Assembly (NCBI RefSeq): GCF_030177935.1
Contig: NZ_CP089974.1
Location: 1,302,001 to 1,366,000, forward strand
Length of the DNA stretch: 64,000 bases
Reading direction: 5' to 3'
From: Moraxella haemolytica
GTDB taxonomy: Bacteria; Pseudomonadota; Gammaproteobacteria; Pseudomonadales; Moraxellaceae
The notes beneath the pieces were generated by a model. The model did not search any database and was not told the origin of the DNA. It saw only the letters and a list, made by a program, of their open reading frames with translations. The position numbers were made by a program, and so were the translations under genes. Shown piece by piece: positions 47,965 through 57,593 of the stretch. Position 1 is the stretch's first letter. Each line of letters opens with the position of its first letter.

Positions 47965-48846
47965 TTAGGCAATCAGTGTATAAGATTGTTCAGCTTTACG
48001 CTGAGCGGTATGGATTAAATTGACCTCTTGGCGTAATACATCCAACTCAGGAAAATTAAAATCTCTTTCTAGGCAGGTAGGAATATCCACCGCCTTTTTT
48101 CCTGTTCGCCGATAAATCTCATGGTAGGCTTCATCTAGCAATCGCCAGACAGGTTCAATCACCGCATTACCATGCGTATCTATGATAAAGCCATCTTCTT
48201 CTACATAATGCCCTGCAACATGCATATAACACACCTTATCTAGTGGCAACTCATGTAAATATTGAATAGGGTCAAAACCAAAATTTTGGCTATTGACATA
48301 AATGTTGTTGATATCCAGATGCAACAAACAGTTAGCTTCTTTGACCACAGCGGTGATAAACTCACTATCGCTCATGTCGCTGTCTGGTGGTGCATAATAA
48401 TAACTGGCGTTTTCAAAGCCAATTTGCATACCCATAATATCTTGAGCTTGTTTAATGCGATTTGCTGTCCACATCACAGCATCGTTTGTACAAGGAATGG
48501 GTAACAAATCATACAAATGCCCCTTATTGTCAGATGTCCAAGCCAAATGTTCGGTGTACAACTGCATTCCATGCTCTTGCATAAACCGCTTGATATTTTT
48601 TAATAAATGAATATCCAATTCAGCACTGCTGCCAATTGACAGTGATAAGCCATGACAAATAAAGGCAAATTGCTCAGTGTAGGACTTGAGTAACTTGTGA
48701 TATTGTCCGCCCATTCTCCCTGATGAGTTCAACCAATTTTCAGGAGACACTTCAAAAAAATCAATGTCTGACAGATTTTCTGCCTTCATTTGTGTGCAAA
48801 GTTCACGACGAAAACCTAGTCCTGCACCTTTAGGATAGCCATTCAT
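47965..48846 (-). CDS. hvfB: DUF692 multinuclear iron oxidase HvfB
   Basis: A 293-residue DUF692 (MNIO) enzyme. Characterised members such as MbnB and HvfB use two or three iron ions and oxygen to turn cysteines in a peptide into oxazolone-thioamide or thiooxazole groups. The TIM-barrel metal-binding positions are visible: His65 (ICHGLSLSIG), Glu99 (YTEHLAW), FEN at 144-146, Asp178 (LHLDINN), His209 and His213 (MHVAGHY), and DTH at 223-225. The ATG at 48846 has GGGAGAGG upstream. The modified residues are expected to be the EGKCG cysteines of HvfA. Confidence 0.93.
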   Translation of the reverse strand: MNGYPKGAGLGFRRELCTQMKAENLSDIDFFEVSPENWLNSSGRMGGQYHKLLKSYTEQFAFICHGLSLSIGSSAELDIHLLKNIKRFMQEHGMQLYTEHLAWTSDNKGHLYDLLPIPCTNDAVMWTANRIKQAQDIMGMQIGFENASYYYAPPDSDMSDSEFITAVVKEANCLLHLDINNIYVNSQNFGFDPIQYLHELPLDKVCYMHVAGHYVEEDGFIIDTHGNAVIEPVWRLLDEAYHEIYRRTGKKAVDIPTCLERDFNFPELDVLRQEVNLIHTAQRKAEQSYTLIA

Positions 48847-48936
48847 ATCAACCTCTCCCAATCAATGACAATCTGTATAAAACCAAAAAGCAATCAAATG
48901 GGCAATACACCCATTTGATGCGAAAATTTCAGAGCG

Positions 48937-49221
48937 TTATTTACTACCGCCACACTTACCTTCACCACACTTACCTTCACCGCATTTGGCTTCAGCTTTT
49001 TTGCTTTTTGTGCTTACACCGCCACACTTACCTTCACCGCATTTGGCTTCAGCTTTTTTAGTTTCGGCTTTTTTGGCTTTCTTTTCAGCACATTTTTTAT
49101 CAGTTTTGTCGCATTTGACAGTTTTGTTTTGATAGCCTTGTGCCATTGCAGTCATCGCAAATGGGCTAGCACCTGCGATAACCAGTGAGCCAACTAGGGC
49201 AGTTTTTGCTAATTTTCTCAT
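48937..49221 (-). CDS. hvfA: HvfA-like Cys-rich RiPP precursor
   Basis: A 94-residue exported peptide, rich in Lys, Glu and Cys. Residues 1-27 are a Sec signal peptide (ending AMA). The mature part has KCDK and KCAEK, then three EGKCG motifs at 63-67, 82-86 and 87-91, within two copies of KKAEAKCGEGKCG. EGKCG is the site that HvfBC enzymes convert into copper-binding oxazolone-thioamide in Haemophilus HvfA. It is first in an operon with hvfB, hvfC, doxX, sigma and anti-sigma. That the product sequesters copper is inferred from family knowledge. Confidence 0.9.
   Translation of the reverse strand: MRKLAKTALVGSLVIAGASPFAMTAMAQGYQNKTVKCDKTDKKCAEKKAKKAETKKAEAKCGEGKCGGVSTKSKKAEAKCGEGKCGEGKCGGSK
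48950..49062. repeat. Direct repeats inside hvfA
   Basis: A block of about 40 bases coding for KKAEAKCGEGKCGG occurs twice (near 48966-49007 and 49018-49060). The first also contains a duplicated EGKCG unit of 15 bases. The copies are almost identical at the DNA level, so unit number may vary between strains. Confidence 0.75.
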
Positions 49222-49300
49222 AAAATAACTCCAATTGATGCTTTATCATAACTTGTCATCACCTTAAGACCATGTACAGTTACCATAAAGCATGATGCAT
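49222..49300 (-). promoter_or_regulatory. Candidate hvf operon control region
   Basis: On the minus strand GGTAAC (49279-49284) resembles the -35 of many ECF sigma promoters and lies about 58 bp before the hvfA ATG. No -10 is convincing. ATGCTTTAT (49238-49246) and ATAAAGCAT (49285-49293) form a 9-bp inverted repeat around it. The assignment is speculative. Confidence 0.3.
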
Positions 49301-49474
49301 TTAAAAAACCAAACAAAAACTGCTTGGTAATCATTAGTCGTGAATTTTTGTTAAATCTTACATTTTTATAAAAAATTTTTAAAAAATAAAATACAGCCCA
49401 AACTAAATGACGCCATGAATTTGAAAGTAAACCATAGCATTGTTTTTGCTTTTTATGTTGTCATCAAGACAATG

Positions 49475-49504
49475 AAAAAAGCAGACTTTGATAGCCTACT
49501 TTTT
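49475..49504 (-). terminator. Terminator after sirB
   Basis: AAAAAGTAGGCT and AGTCTGCTTTTTT pair (with wobbles) around ATCAA, about 17 bp after the sirB stop on the minus strand. It separates sirB from the hvf operon. Confidence 0.7.
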
Positions 49505-49520
49505 GTTTTGGTATTTAAGA

Positions 49521-49880
49521 CTACATTAAATTTGGCTTAGTTAGTGCTAAGGCGATAATAGCAACATAAGCAATCAATGCGATTATTATGCCCGCTCTGC
49601 TCTGGATGGCTTGATTGGTGGGGCGAAGTGCTTTTATGGTTGATGAGATTGCCACTATCAACAAGCCAAGCTTAATGATTGCCCAATACTGAACACCCGC
49701 CACCTGTAATAACTGCCAAAATAAATACAGCCCACTCATCACCAGTAGCAGATAGACCAAATGACTTAAGCCCTTAAAGGCACGAGATAGCACAAGTTGC
49801 CTACCGCTTAACACAAATACCGCCTGATAGCCAAATAACACAAGAGTGATGAGTGCTGTCAGCATATGTAGATGTTTCAC
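49521..49880 (-). CDS. SirB-family membrane protein
   Basis: A 119-residue inner-membrane protein with four hydrophobic segments, starting MKHLHMLTALITLVLFGYQAVFVLSGR, with the conserved SRAFKGLSHLVYLLLVMSGLYL segment of the SirB2 family. The name comes from Salmonella invasion studies and the biochemical role is unknown. It follows greA by 22 bp on the same strand, so cotranscription is likely. Confidence 0.82.
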   Translation of the reverse strand: MKHLHMLTALITLVLFGYQAVFVLSGRQLVLSRAFKGLSHLVYLLLVMSGLYLFWQLLQVAGVQYWAIIKLGLLIVAISSTIKALRPTNQAIQSRAGIIIALIAYVAIIALALTKPNLM

Positions 49881-49902
49881 AACGCCCCCTTACTTAATTA
49901 AC

Positions 49903-50379
49903 TTACGCATAAATGACTTCTAAGATTTCAAACTCAACCAGTCCACTTGGTGTTTGAATCTTAGCTTCATCGCCTTCAGACTTACCAATCAAACCACGAG
50001 CAATCGGTGAATTAACCGATATCTTACCTGTTTTAAAGTCCGCCTCATCATCACCAACAATCTTATAACGACGCTCTTCGCCATCATCAATATTCTCAAG
50101 AACAACCGTTACCCCAAAGACTACTCGCCCATCTTGTGGTAATTTGGCAGGGTCAATCACTTGAGCACCACCCAATTTCGCCTCAATATCACGAATGCGT
50201 GCTTCACACAGCCCTTGTTGTTCTCTGGCAGCGTGATATTCCGCATTTTCTTTTAAATCGCCATGTTCACGAGCCTCAGCAATGGCGTTGGTGATGCGAG
50301 GACGATCAACGGTTTTTAGTTGTTTTAGTTCTGCTTCTAATGCCTGATGACCTTCTGGCGTCATTGGGTATCGTTGCAT
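49903..50379 (-). CDS. greA: Transcription elongation factor GreA
   Basis: GreA rescues backtracked RNA polymerase by stimulating cleavage of the transcript. The 158-residue protein starts [21 protein letters not shown], has the coiled-coil tip acids in [20 protein letters not shown], and the C-terminal FKBP-like domain with [17 protein letters not shown]. It lies downstream of carB on the same strand, the gene order carAB-greA that is frequent in this group, but a strong terminator separates it from carB. Confidence 0.98.
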   Translation of the reverse strand: MQRYPMTPEGHQALEAELKQLKTVDRPRITNAIAEAREHGDLKENAEYHAAREQQGLCEARIRDIEAKLGGAQVIDPAKLPQDGRVVFGVTVVLENIDDGEERRYKIVGDDEADFKTGKISVNSPIARGLIGKSEGDEAKIQTPSGLVEFEILEVIYA

Positions 50380-50581
50380 GATAACTCCTTTATATAATCG
50401 TTTTTTAATGATGCAAGTACAAAAAATCCTGCTAAAAGTGTATTTAGCAAGACCCTTTTATATCAAGATTTCCAAATTATTCTATCAAGTTTTGACACAA
50501 AATACAACAGCCATCAGATAAACAAGAAAATAAACCTAAGAGCTATTTATCAACCATTAAACTCTTAAGAAAAAAACTCAA

Positions 50582-50623
50582 GCAAAAAACAAAAACGCCA
50601 CTTAAGGCGTTTTTGTTTTTTGC
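50582..50623 (-). terminator. Terminator after carB
   Basis: A perfect 18-bp inverted repeat (arms starting GCAAAAAACAAAAACGCC) with a 6-base loop just past the carB stop. Confidence 0.9.
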
Positions 50624-50636
50624 TTGGTAGATTAGA

Positions 50637-53600
50637 TTAAGCATGCAAGTCTTGCAACTTATACACATCAAAAGGCAGGCTAATCTCATACGCCTTGCAA
50701 GATGCCAAAGCAGCGGACATGGTGGTTACATGATAAACTTTACCCTGCAACGCACTACGGCGAATAGAGAATGAATCCTCTTGGGCTTGCTTGCCTTCAG
50801 TGGTGTTAATAACAATATCAATCTCGCCATTTTTAATGGCATCAACAATGTGTGGACGACCCTCTGTTACCTTATTGACACGCTCGCACGCAATGCCAAC
50901 CTCTTCCAAGACCTTTTGAGTGCCGGCTGTCGCCACCAATCTAAAACCATAGCTATGAAGTGATCTGGCTACTTCTGGTGCATATTTCTTATCACTATCT
51001 CGCACCGACAAGAAAGCGGTTTTTACCTCTCCTTGAGTTGGCAAGCCAGGCAAGCGTTCATTTGAACCGATGATTGATTTATAGAACGCCTCGGCAAAAG
51101 TTTTGCCCACACCCATCACCTCGCCTGTTGATTTCATCTCTGGACTTAAAATTGGATCAACACCTGGGAACTTAGCAAACGGGAATACTGCTTCTTTGAC
51201 CGAATAATGTGCCGGGATAATCTCTTTGGTAAATCCTTGCTCTTGCAGAGTCTTGCCTGCCATACAACGAGCGGCAATTTTAGCAAGCGATGCACCGATA
51301 CACTTCGAAACGAACGGTACGGTACGGCTAGCACGCGGATTTACCTCCAAAATATAAACAATATTATCCTTAATGGCATATTGCACATTCATCAAGCCCA
51401 CCACACCCAACTCTTTTGCCATTGCAATGGTCTGCTCACGGATTTGATCTTGAATGTCATTGCTTAGTGAGTACGGTGGCAACGAACACGCTGAATCACC
51501 AGAGTGTACCCCTGCTTGCTCGATATGTTGCATGATACCACCAATCACAACATCTTGACCATCAGACACACAGTCCACATCCACTTCAATGGCATCATCT
51601 AAGAATCTATCAAGTAGTACAGGTGCTTCGTTTGATGCTTGTACAGCTGTTTTTAGATAATGGCGTAACTCATCTTCATTATAAACAATTTCCATCGCAC
51701 GACCGCCCAATACATAAGACGGACGCACTACCAATGGATAACCAACTTCTTGGGCACGAATGATGCCTTCATCAGTGCTGGTTGCTAAGGCATTTGGTGG
51801 TTGATTTAGGTTTAGCTGATGCAACATTCTTTGGAAACGCTCACGGTCTTCAGCACGGTCGATGGCATCAGGACTTGTGCCAATGATGGGTACACCTGCT
51901 TCTTCTAAGGCACGAGCCAGCTTGAGCGGTGTTTGACCACCATATTGTACAATCACACCTTTTGGCTTCTCGGTACGCACGATTTCTAAGACATCTTCTA
52001 GCGTTACTGGTTCAAAATACAAACGATCAGAAGTATCGTAATCAGTGGACACGGTCTCAGGATTACAGTTCACCATAATGGTTTCATAGCCGTCTTCACG
52101 CATGGCAAGAGCGGCATGCACACAGCAATAATCAAACTCAATGCCCTGACCGATACGGTTAGGACCACCACCGATAACCATAATCTTATCTTTATCAGTT
52201 GGGTGTGCCTCACACGCTTCATCATAGCTTGAATACATATAAGCCGTTGAGGTCTCAAATTCTGCCGCACAGGTATCCACTCGCTTATACACAGGATAAA
52301 CACCCAAATTCCAACGCTTCTTGCGGAATTGTTTTTGACTGATACCCATCAGATTGCCAATGCGTAAATCACTCATGCCTTTGCGTTTGAACTGACGCAC
52401 ATTCTCTGCGGTCAAATCACCAAACCCAAGTGTTTTAATATGATTTTCAGTGTTGACAATATCTTCAATTTGCACCAAGAACCAACGGTCAATCTTAGTA
52501 TAATCAAACACTTCATCAAGACTAAATCCATGTCGGAACGCCTCTGCGATATAAAAAATGCGTTCTGGCGTTGGGATACTTAGACGGTTTTTAATCTCTG
52601 ATACGATGGCATTGGCTGACTTACCTGCCAAATCCATTATCTCATCAAAACCAGTTGCACCTGTCTCTAGACTGCGAAGTGCTTTTTGCATTGACTCTTG
52701 AAAATTGCGACCAATCGCCATGACCTCACCCACCGATTTCATCTGTGTGGTTAAGGTATTTTCTGCCTGCGGGAACTTTTCAAAGTTAAATCTAGGCACT
52801 TTAGTAACCACATAGTCAATCGATGGCTCAAAAGATGCCGGTGTCTTACCACCTGTAATGTCATTTTTTAACTCATCAAGCGTGTAACCCACCGCCAACT
52901 TGGCAGCGATTTTGGCAATCGGAAAGCCTGTCGCCTTAGATGCCAATGCTGATGAACGGCTAACACGAGGATTCATCTCAATAACCACCATGCGACCGTT
53001 ATCAGGATTGATGCCAAACTGCACATTTGAACCGCCGGTTTCCACACCGATCTCACGCAAAACAGCAATCGATGCATTACGCATGAGTTGATATTCTTTA
53101 TCAGTCAAGGTCTGGGCTGGAGCAACCGTAATTGAATCGCCTGTATGCACACCCATTGGGTCAAAGTTTTCAATTGAGCAGACAATGATGCAGTTATCAT
53201 TCTTATCACGCACCACTTCCATCTCATATTCTTTCCAACCAATCAGACTTTCATCAATCAAAAGCTGATGCGTAGGCGATAAATCAAAACCCCGCTCACA
53301 GATTTCTACAAATTCATCACGGTTATAAGCAATACCACCGCCAGAACCACCCATTGTAAAACTTGGACGGATAATCACAGGAAATCCAAAGCGAGACTGA
53401 ATCTGTAATGCTTCTTCCATTGTGTTAGCAATATCAGCACGAGGGCATTCTAGACCGATTTTTTTCATTGCTTGATCAAACAATTCACGGTCTTCAGCTT
53501 TTTCAATGGCTTCTTTGGTCGCACCGATTAATTCACAGCCATATTTGGCAAGTACGCCGTGCTTATCCAAGTCTAATGCACAGTTCAAAGCTGTCTGACC

Positions 53601-53873
53601 ACCCATGGTTGGCAAAATCGCATCTGGTCGTTCTTTTTCGATGATGCGTTCCACCGTCTGCCAAGTAATCGGCTCAATGTAGGTAGCGTCTGCCATAGAT
53701 GGGTCAGTCATGATGGTGGCAGGGTTAGAATTGACCAAAATCACACGATAGCCCTCTTCACGCAAGGCTTTGCAGGCTTGAGCACCAGAGTAGTCAAATT
53801 CGCAGGCTTGTCCAATCACAATCGGACCTGCCCCAATGATTAAAATGGATTTTATGTCGTTGCGTTTTGGCAT
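50637..53873 (-). CDS. carB: Carbamoyl-phosphate synthase large subunit
   Basis: CarB makes carbamoyl phosphate for arginine and pyrimidine synthesis, using ammonia delivered by CarA. The 1078-residue protein has two homologous ATP-grasp halves ([20 protein letters not shown] and [21 protein letters not shown]) and a C-terminal MGS-like regulatory domain near residues 940-1078. No truncation is seen. GAGAG precedes the ATG. It is separated from carA by 829 bp containing a decayed gene. Confidence 0.98.
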   Translation of the reverse strand: MPKRNDIKSILIIGAGPIVIGQACEFDYSGAQACKALREEGYRVILVNSNPATIMTDPSMADATYIEPITWQTVERIIEKERPDAILPTMGGQTALNCALDLDKHGVLAKYGCELIGATKEAIEKAEDRELFDQAMKKIGLECPRADIANTMEEALQIQSRFGFPVIIRPSFTMGGSGGGIAYNRDEFVEICERGFDLSPTHQLLIDESLIGWKEYEMEVVRDKNDNCIIVCSIENFDPMGVHTGDSITVAPAQTLTDKEYQLMRNASIAVLREIGVETGGSNVQFGINPDNGRMVVIEMNPRVSRSSALASKATGFPIAKIAAKLAVGYTLDELKNDITGGKTPASFEPSIDYVVTKVPRFNFEKFPQAENTLTTQMKSVGEVMAIGRNFQESMQKALRSLETGATGFDEIMDLAGKSANAIVSEIKNRLSIPTPERIFYIAEAFRHGFSLDEVFDYTKIDRWFLVQIEDIVNTENHIKTLGFGDLTAENVRQFKRKGMSDLRIGNLMGISQKQFRKKRWNLGVYPVYKRVDTCAAEFETSTAYMYSSYDEACEAHPTDKDKIMVIGGGPNRIGQGIEFDYCCVHAALAMREDGYETIMVNCNPETVSTDYDTSDRLYFEPVTLEDVLEIVRTEKPKGVIVQYGGQTPLKLARALEEAGVPIIGTSPDAIDRAEDRERFQRMLHQLNLNQPPNALATSTDEGIIRAQEVGYPLVVRPSYVLGGRAMEIVYNEDELRHYLKTAVQASNEAPVLLDRFLDDAIEVDVDCVSDGQDVVIGGIMQHIEQAGVHSGDSACSLPPYSLSNDIQDQIREQTIAMAKELGVVGLMNVQYAIKDNIVYILEVNPRASRTVPFVSKCIGASLAKIAARCMAGKTLQEQGFTKEIIPAHYSVKEAVFPFAKFPGVDPILSPEMKSTGEVMGVGKTFAEAFYKSIIGSNERLPGLPTQGEVKTAFLSVRDSDKKYAPEVARSLHSYGFRLVATAGTQKVLEEVGIACERVNKVTEGRPHIVDAIKNGEIDIVINTTEGKQAQEDSFSIRRSALQGKVYHVTTMSAALASCKAYEISLPFDVYKLQDLHA

Positions 53874-53913
53874 GTCAGTTCTCTCTTTGGTTTATTTAAT
53901 TTAAATCAATAAG

Positions 53914-54453
53914 TTATGCTACTTTTGGTAGCCATAAATCATTTAACATCACTCTAAATTGCATCAATTTATTATCCAAGCCATCTTTAAATTGAGACAA
54001 TAAATTTTCTTGTTCACTCATCATTTGGCGATTGTTAAAATACCGCCAAACCAAAAACTCATACAATTCATTTCGACTGTCTTTATTTAATAACAGCTCG
54101 GAATTCATTGTGTGAGCGGTAGCAACATATTTTTTCTACTCTTTCTTAAAAGTACTTTCTAGCTGAGGTGTAATTTTATCACGCAGTTTTGATAATTGCA
54201 GTCGCTCAAATAGCTGTATCACACTCATCAATAAAATTGGCGTATGTGGTGCCACGCCCAAATGAGACTTGGAGCAATTTAAGCGATCAAAACAATTCCG
54301 ATAATACATTAAACTCTCAACTTGATTTTTTTCTTTAAGAAAATCCATCCATAATCGCTCTGTCATTTCATTGACAGAAATGTTGTTTTGCTCGGCATAA
54401 CGAATGATTTGACCTTTTAATTGATTATCAATGTTTAAAATCAATTCCGCCAT
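53914..54453 (-). pseudogene. Decayed HNH-type restriction endonuclease gene
   Basis: One reading frame, broken by a TAG at 54136-54138. The first part, residues 1-45 (MAELILNIDNQLKG...), resembles a ribbon-helix-helix antitoxin-like N-terminus. Then MYYRNCFDRLNCSKSHLGVAPHTPILLMSVIQLFERL through LESTFKKE matches the start of HNH restriction endonucleases. The TAG stands where a Trp is usual, and the frame continues KKYVATAHT, then jumps to SELLLNKDSRNELYEFLVWRYF, a later part of the same family. The catalytic HNH part is absent. I read it as a nonsense mutation plus an internal deletion and loss of the 3' end. Confidence 0.7.
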
Positions 54454-54702
54454 CTATACTATTGCTCCACATAAACAATCGTCCCAAGTCCATGTAATAA
54501 GTTTCTTATCATCACCTATTTTATAAAACTCGGGTGATAAAACACTCCACATTCAAGCTGGCTTTTATTGATATTTAATATACCAAAGCCCACCATAATC
54601 AACTAATGACTAGCACAAACACAAGACCAGTATTTGCATTTTAGGATAATTGGTCATTCACCCCATTTTAATCAAACACCGCATCGGTGGATAAAGGCAA
54701 TA

Positions 54703-55902
54703 TCACGCCTTTGTCTTTGCCAATTCATCAGCAAATCTATCAAAAAGCACGCTACAATCATGTGGACCTGGGCTTGCCTCTGGATGCCCCTGAAAGCTAA
54801 ATGCCACACGGTCAGTGCGTTCTATGCCTTGGTTAGTGCCGTCAAATAGTGAGCGATGTGTGGCTCTTAGCGTACTTGGCAGGTTATTCTCATCCACACA
54901 AAAACCATGGTTTTGCGAAGTAATCATTACCGTGCCATCATCTAGATTTTGTACAGGATGATTAGCACCGTGATGACCAAATTTCATTTTGATGGTTTTA
55001 GCACCACTTGCCAATGCCAACAGCTGATGCCCCAAACAAATGCCAAATACAGGGATTTTGGTGGTATCGCAAATGGTTCTTATGGCATCAATCGCATAAT
55101 CACACGCCGATGGGTCGCCAGGTCCATTGGATAAGAAAATCCCATCAGGATTCATCGCCAACACTTCGCTTGCAGGCGTCTGAGCAGGAACAACAGTCAA
55201 ACGACAGCCTCTATCAGCCAACATTCTTAGGATATTTGTCTTAACACCATAATCATAAGCAACCACATGATATTTTGCTTCAATGTCCTTGCCAATCTCA
55301 GCAAAGCGACCGCCTGTCTCAGTGGTCTTAGCATTGCGTCCATCATGTGCCAATTGCCAAGAGCCTTTTTTCCACTCAAAGCCTGATGGATCGCAACATA
55401 CCTTAGCAAGGTCAAGACCATTCATTGATGGTGCTTGTTGTGCCAGCTTCACCGCCAAAGCCTCATCAATATCACCCGCTTCATCAGCGGTTAAGATACA
55501 GCCATTTTGAGCACCTGTAGTGCGTAGTACAGTAGTTAATTTACGAGTATCAATGTCAGCAATCGCCACCACCTGATGCTTTTTTAGATAATCACTTAAT
55601 GAAATGTTGGCACGAAAATTGCTATGTAGTAATGGCAAATCACGAATAATCAAACCACTCGCCCATACTTTATGAATACGCCCAGATTCAACATCTTCAT
55701 CGTTACAGCCTGTATTACCAATATGTGGATAAGTCAGCGTAACCATCTGATGTGCATAGCTAGGGTCAGTTAAAATCTCCTGATAACCTGTCATGGCAGT
55801 ATTAAAAACCACTTCACCAACGCTAGAACCTGATGCACCGATTGCCACCCCATGAAAAATGGTGCCATCGGCCAAAGCCAAAACTGCTTTTTTTATTGTC
55901 AT
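54703..55902 (-). CDS. carA: Carbamoyl-phosphate synthase small subunit
   Basis: CarA hydrolyses glutamine and passes ammonia to CarB. The 399-residue protein has the N-terminal domain ([41 protein letters not shown]) and a class I glutamine amidotransferase domain with the catalytic cysteine in [13 protein letters not shown] and the His in [11 protein letters not shown]. The ATG at 55902 has GGAG upstream, and a TTG four codons earlier is less likely. A leader terminator lies upstream at 56046-56120. Confidence 0.97.
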   Translation of the reverse strand: MTIKKAVLALADGTIFHGVAIGASGSSVGEVVFNTAMTGYQEILTDPSYAHQMVTLTYPHIGNTGCNDEDVESGRIHKVWASGLIIRDLPLLHSNFRANISLSDYLKKHQVVAIADIDTRKLTTVLRTTGAQNGCILTADEAGDIDEALAVKLAQQAPSMNGLDLAKVCCDPSGFEWKKGSWQLAHDGRNAKTTETGGRFAEIGKDIEAKYHVVAYDYGVKTNILRMLADRGCRLTVVPAQTPASEVLAMNPDGIFLSNGPGDPSACDYAIDAIRTICDTTKIPVFGICLGHQLLALASGAKTIKMKFGHHGANHPVQNLDDGTVMITSQNHGFCVDENNLPSTLRATHRSLFDGTNQGIERTDRVAFSFQGHPEASPGPHDCSVLFDRFADELAKTKA

Positions 55903-56038
55903 GACATGCTCCAAATGATAAAAATATTTTGCTTGCTCTTATTGATTGACATAACAAATAAGTGCGATGAGCAAATTTTAGACAAATTTTTTTGGCATGA
56001 CTGCCAAACCAATAAATTAACGGATAAATTTTACTCAT

Positions 56039-56120
56039 AAAAAAACGAGCCACCTAAAAAACAAATAACCTAATTTGCAAGATTGGCAAACTTTAAGTTA
56101 TCTTTTTTCATGGTCGCTCG
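56039..56120 (-). promoter_or_regulatory. Large terminator-like hairpin in the carA leader
   Basis: On the minus strand, 56120 to 56046 folds into a long interrupted stem: CGAGC with GCTCG at the base, ACC/GGT, AAAAAA/TTTTTT, ATAAC/GTTAT, and TTTGC/GCAAA closing a 7-base loop. Seven T follow directly (56045-56039). TATAAT on the same strand at 56141-56146 would start RNA a few bases before the stem. It may be a transcription attenuator for carAB, or a small RNA with its own terminator. The carA ATG is 137 bp further on. Confidence 0.6.
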
Positions 56121-56161
56121 CTTTGGCATAGATTTTAGGTATTATACATAACTTTACAAAA

Positions 56162-56194
56162 AATGGCTAGAAATTTTTATTTTTCTAGCCATTG
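56162..56194 (-). terminator. Terminator after the DUF475 gene
   Basis: AATGGCTAGAAA and TTTCTAGCCATT form a 12-bp perfect stem, followed by a T-run on the minus strand. Confidence 0.85.
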
Positions 56195-56210
56195 GATTGC
56201 AGAATCTATC

Positions 56211-57284
56211 TTAAACAGAGTGCTTCTTATTATATTGTATTGAGTTATAGACAGATAAGGCAATAAATGCGACACCAATCAGACCTGTGACTATCTCTGG
56301 TACATGGAATTTGGTTGATAACAACATGATGATGGCAAGTGCACCGATGGCGTAGTGAGCTCCATGCTCTAGGTACACAAATTCATTAAGCGTGCCTTTT
56401 TCTACCAAATAAATCGTCATCGAACGAACGAACATCGCACCAATAGCCAAACCAAGCATGATAATAACCACATCGTTAGTGATGGCAAATGCACCAATCA
56501 CCCCATCAAAACTAAACGACGCATCCAAAACTTCTAGGTACATAAACCCTGCCACACCGCCTTTTAGAATGGTTGGCGACACGCCTGCGGTATTAATAAT
56601 TGGCTCACCTTTATTGTCATACACCACCTCACTAGAATCAGATTCGCCCTCAAGTAATGCCGATAATACGCTCACACCAAGATACACCAACACACCCCAG
56701 ATGCCCGCTAGCATTACCACACCCTGCTTAGCTTCATCAACCCAAGTCAGCGATAACATCAATACTACCAATGCCACAAACACACTCATCGCATCAACCT
56801 TGCTAAACCGCACCAGACGAGATTCTAGCCAAGTAAACCAATGAATATCTTTATCGCCAAACATGAAGTTTAAAAACACAAGCAATAAGAACATACCACC
56901 AAAGGCAGAAATCTCCGCATGATGGGCGTTTAGGTGTTCTGCATAACTGGCTGGATTATTAAGTGCCAGATTCACAACTTCAAATATGCCCAAGTTTGCC
57001 GTAACCGCCACAATGACTATCGGAAAAACAAGTCGCATACCAAACACGGCAATCAACATACCTACAGTCAAGAAAATCTTTTTCCAAAACTCATTCCAGC
57101 CTTTTAAGATAGAAGCGTTTACCACCGCATTATCAAACGACAATGACACCTCCATGATTGCCAAAATTGCCGTAACACCTAGTGCCAACAACAAGCCTGA
57201 CATACCGCCATGAGCATAACCCCACCAACCCGCAATGAAAAAGCAGACAGCAGTAAAAACAATGTCAAATAAAAAATGTCGCAT
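56211..57284 (-). CDS. DUF475 family (TerC-like) membrane protein
   Basis: A 357-residue inner-membrane protein of the DUF475 group in the TerC/LysE superfamily. It has about eight or nine membrane segments and paired acidic motifs typical of this superfamily: MEVSLSFDNAVVNASIL early and LEVLDASFSFDGVIGAFAITND later, each with Glu and Asp in the membrane. Related TerC proteins affect metal (manganese) balance or protein metalation, and any such role here is inference. It lies between a tRNA-Leu gene and carA. Confidence 0.88.
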   Translation of the reverse strand: MRHFLFDIVFTAVCFFIAGWWGYAHGGMSGLLLALGVTAILAIMEVSLSFDNAVVNASILKGWNEFWKKIFLTVGMLIAVFGMRLVFPIVIVAVTANLGIFEVVNLALNNPASYAEHLNAHHAEISAFGGMFLLLVFLNFMFGDKDIHWFTWLESRLVRFSKVDAMSVFVALVVLMLSLTWVDEAKQGVVMLAGIWGVLVYLGVSVLSALLEGESDSSEVVYDNKGEPIINTAGVSPTILKGGVAGFMYLEVLDASFSFDGVIGAFAITNDVVIIMLGLAIGAMFVRSMTIYLVEKGTLNEFVYLEHGAHYAIGALAIIMLLSTKFHVPEIVTGLIGVAFIALSVYNSIQYNKKHSV

Positions 57285-57322
57285 AATAACCCTTTATACC
57301 AAAATTTTTTAGGCATATAAAG

Positions 57323-57352
57323 AAAACCAATAATCATATGATTATTGGTTTT
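57323..57352 (-). terminator. Terminator after tRNA-Leu copy 2
   Basis: A perfect 30-bp palindrome (half AAAACCAATAATCAT), with a T-run on both sides. Confidence 0.85.
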
Positions 57353-57360
57353 TTATAATA

Positions 57361-57445
57361 TGGTGGGGTCGGAGAGACTCGAACTCTCACACCTCGCGGC
57401 GCCAGAACCTAAATCTGGTGCGTCTACCAATTTCGCCACGACCCC
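57361..57445 (-). tRNA. tRNA-Leu (anticodon UAG), copy 2
   Basis: Identical over all 85 bases to the plus-strand copy at 43100-43184, including the encoded CCA. Identity extends 7 bases upstream and 5 downstream. It has its own promoter and terminator, which differ from those of copy 1, so both copies look active. Confidence 0.97.
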
Positions 57446-57486
57446 AAGTTGTATCTTACATCAATCATGATGTCTTGTTGATGCGT

Positions 57487-57514
57487 ATTATAGCGATTTT
57501 TTAATGATTGGCAA
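57487..57514 (-). promoter_or_regulatory. Promoter of tRNA-Leu copy 2
   Basis: On the minus strand TTGCCA (57509-57514) and TATAAT (57487-57492) are 16 bp apart, about 40 bp before the tRNA. Confidence 0.7.
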
Positions 57515-57593
57515 GAACTTTTTTTTATAAAAATCATAAAAACTTTATAAGATATTGATATTAAAATACTTTTTATTTAATATCCAACCCACT

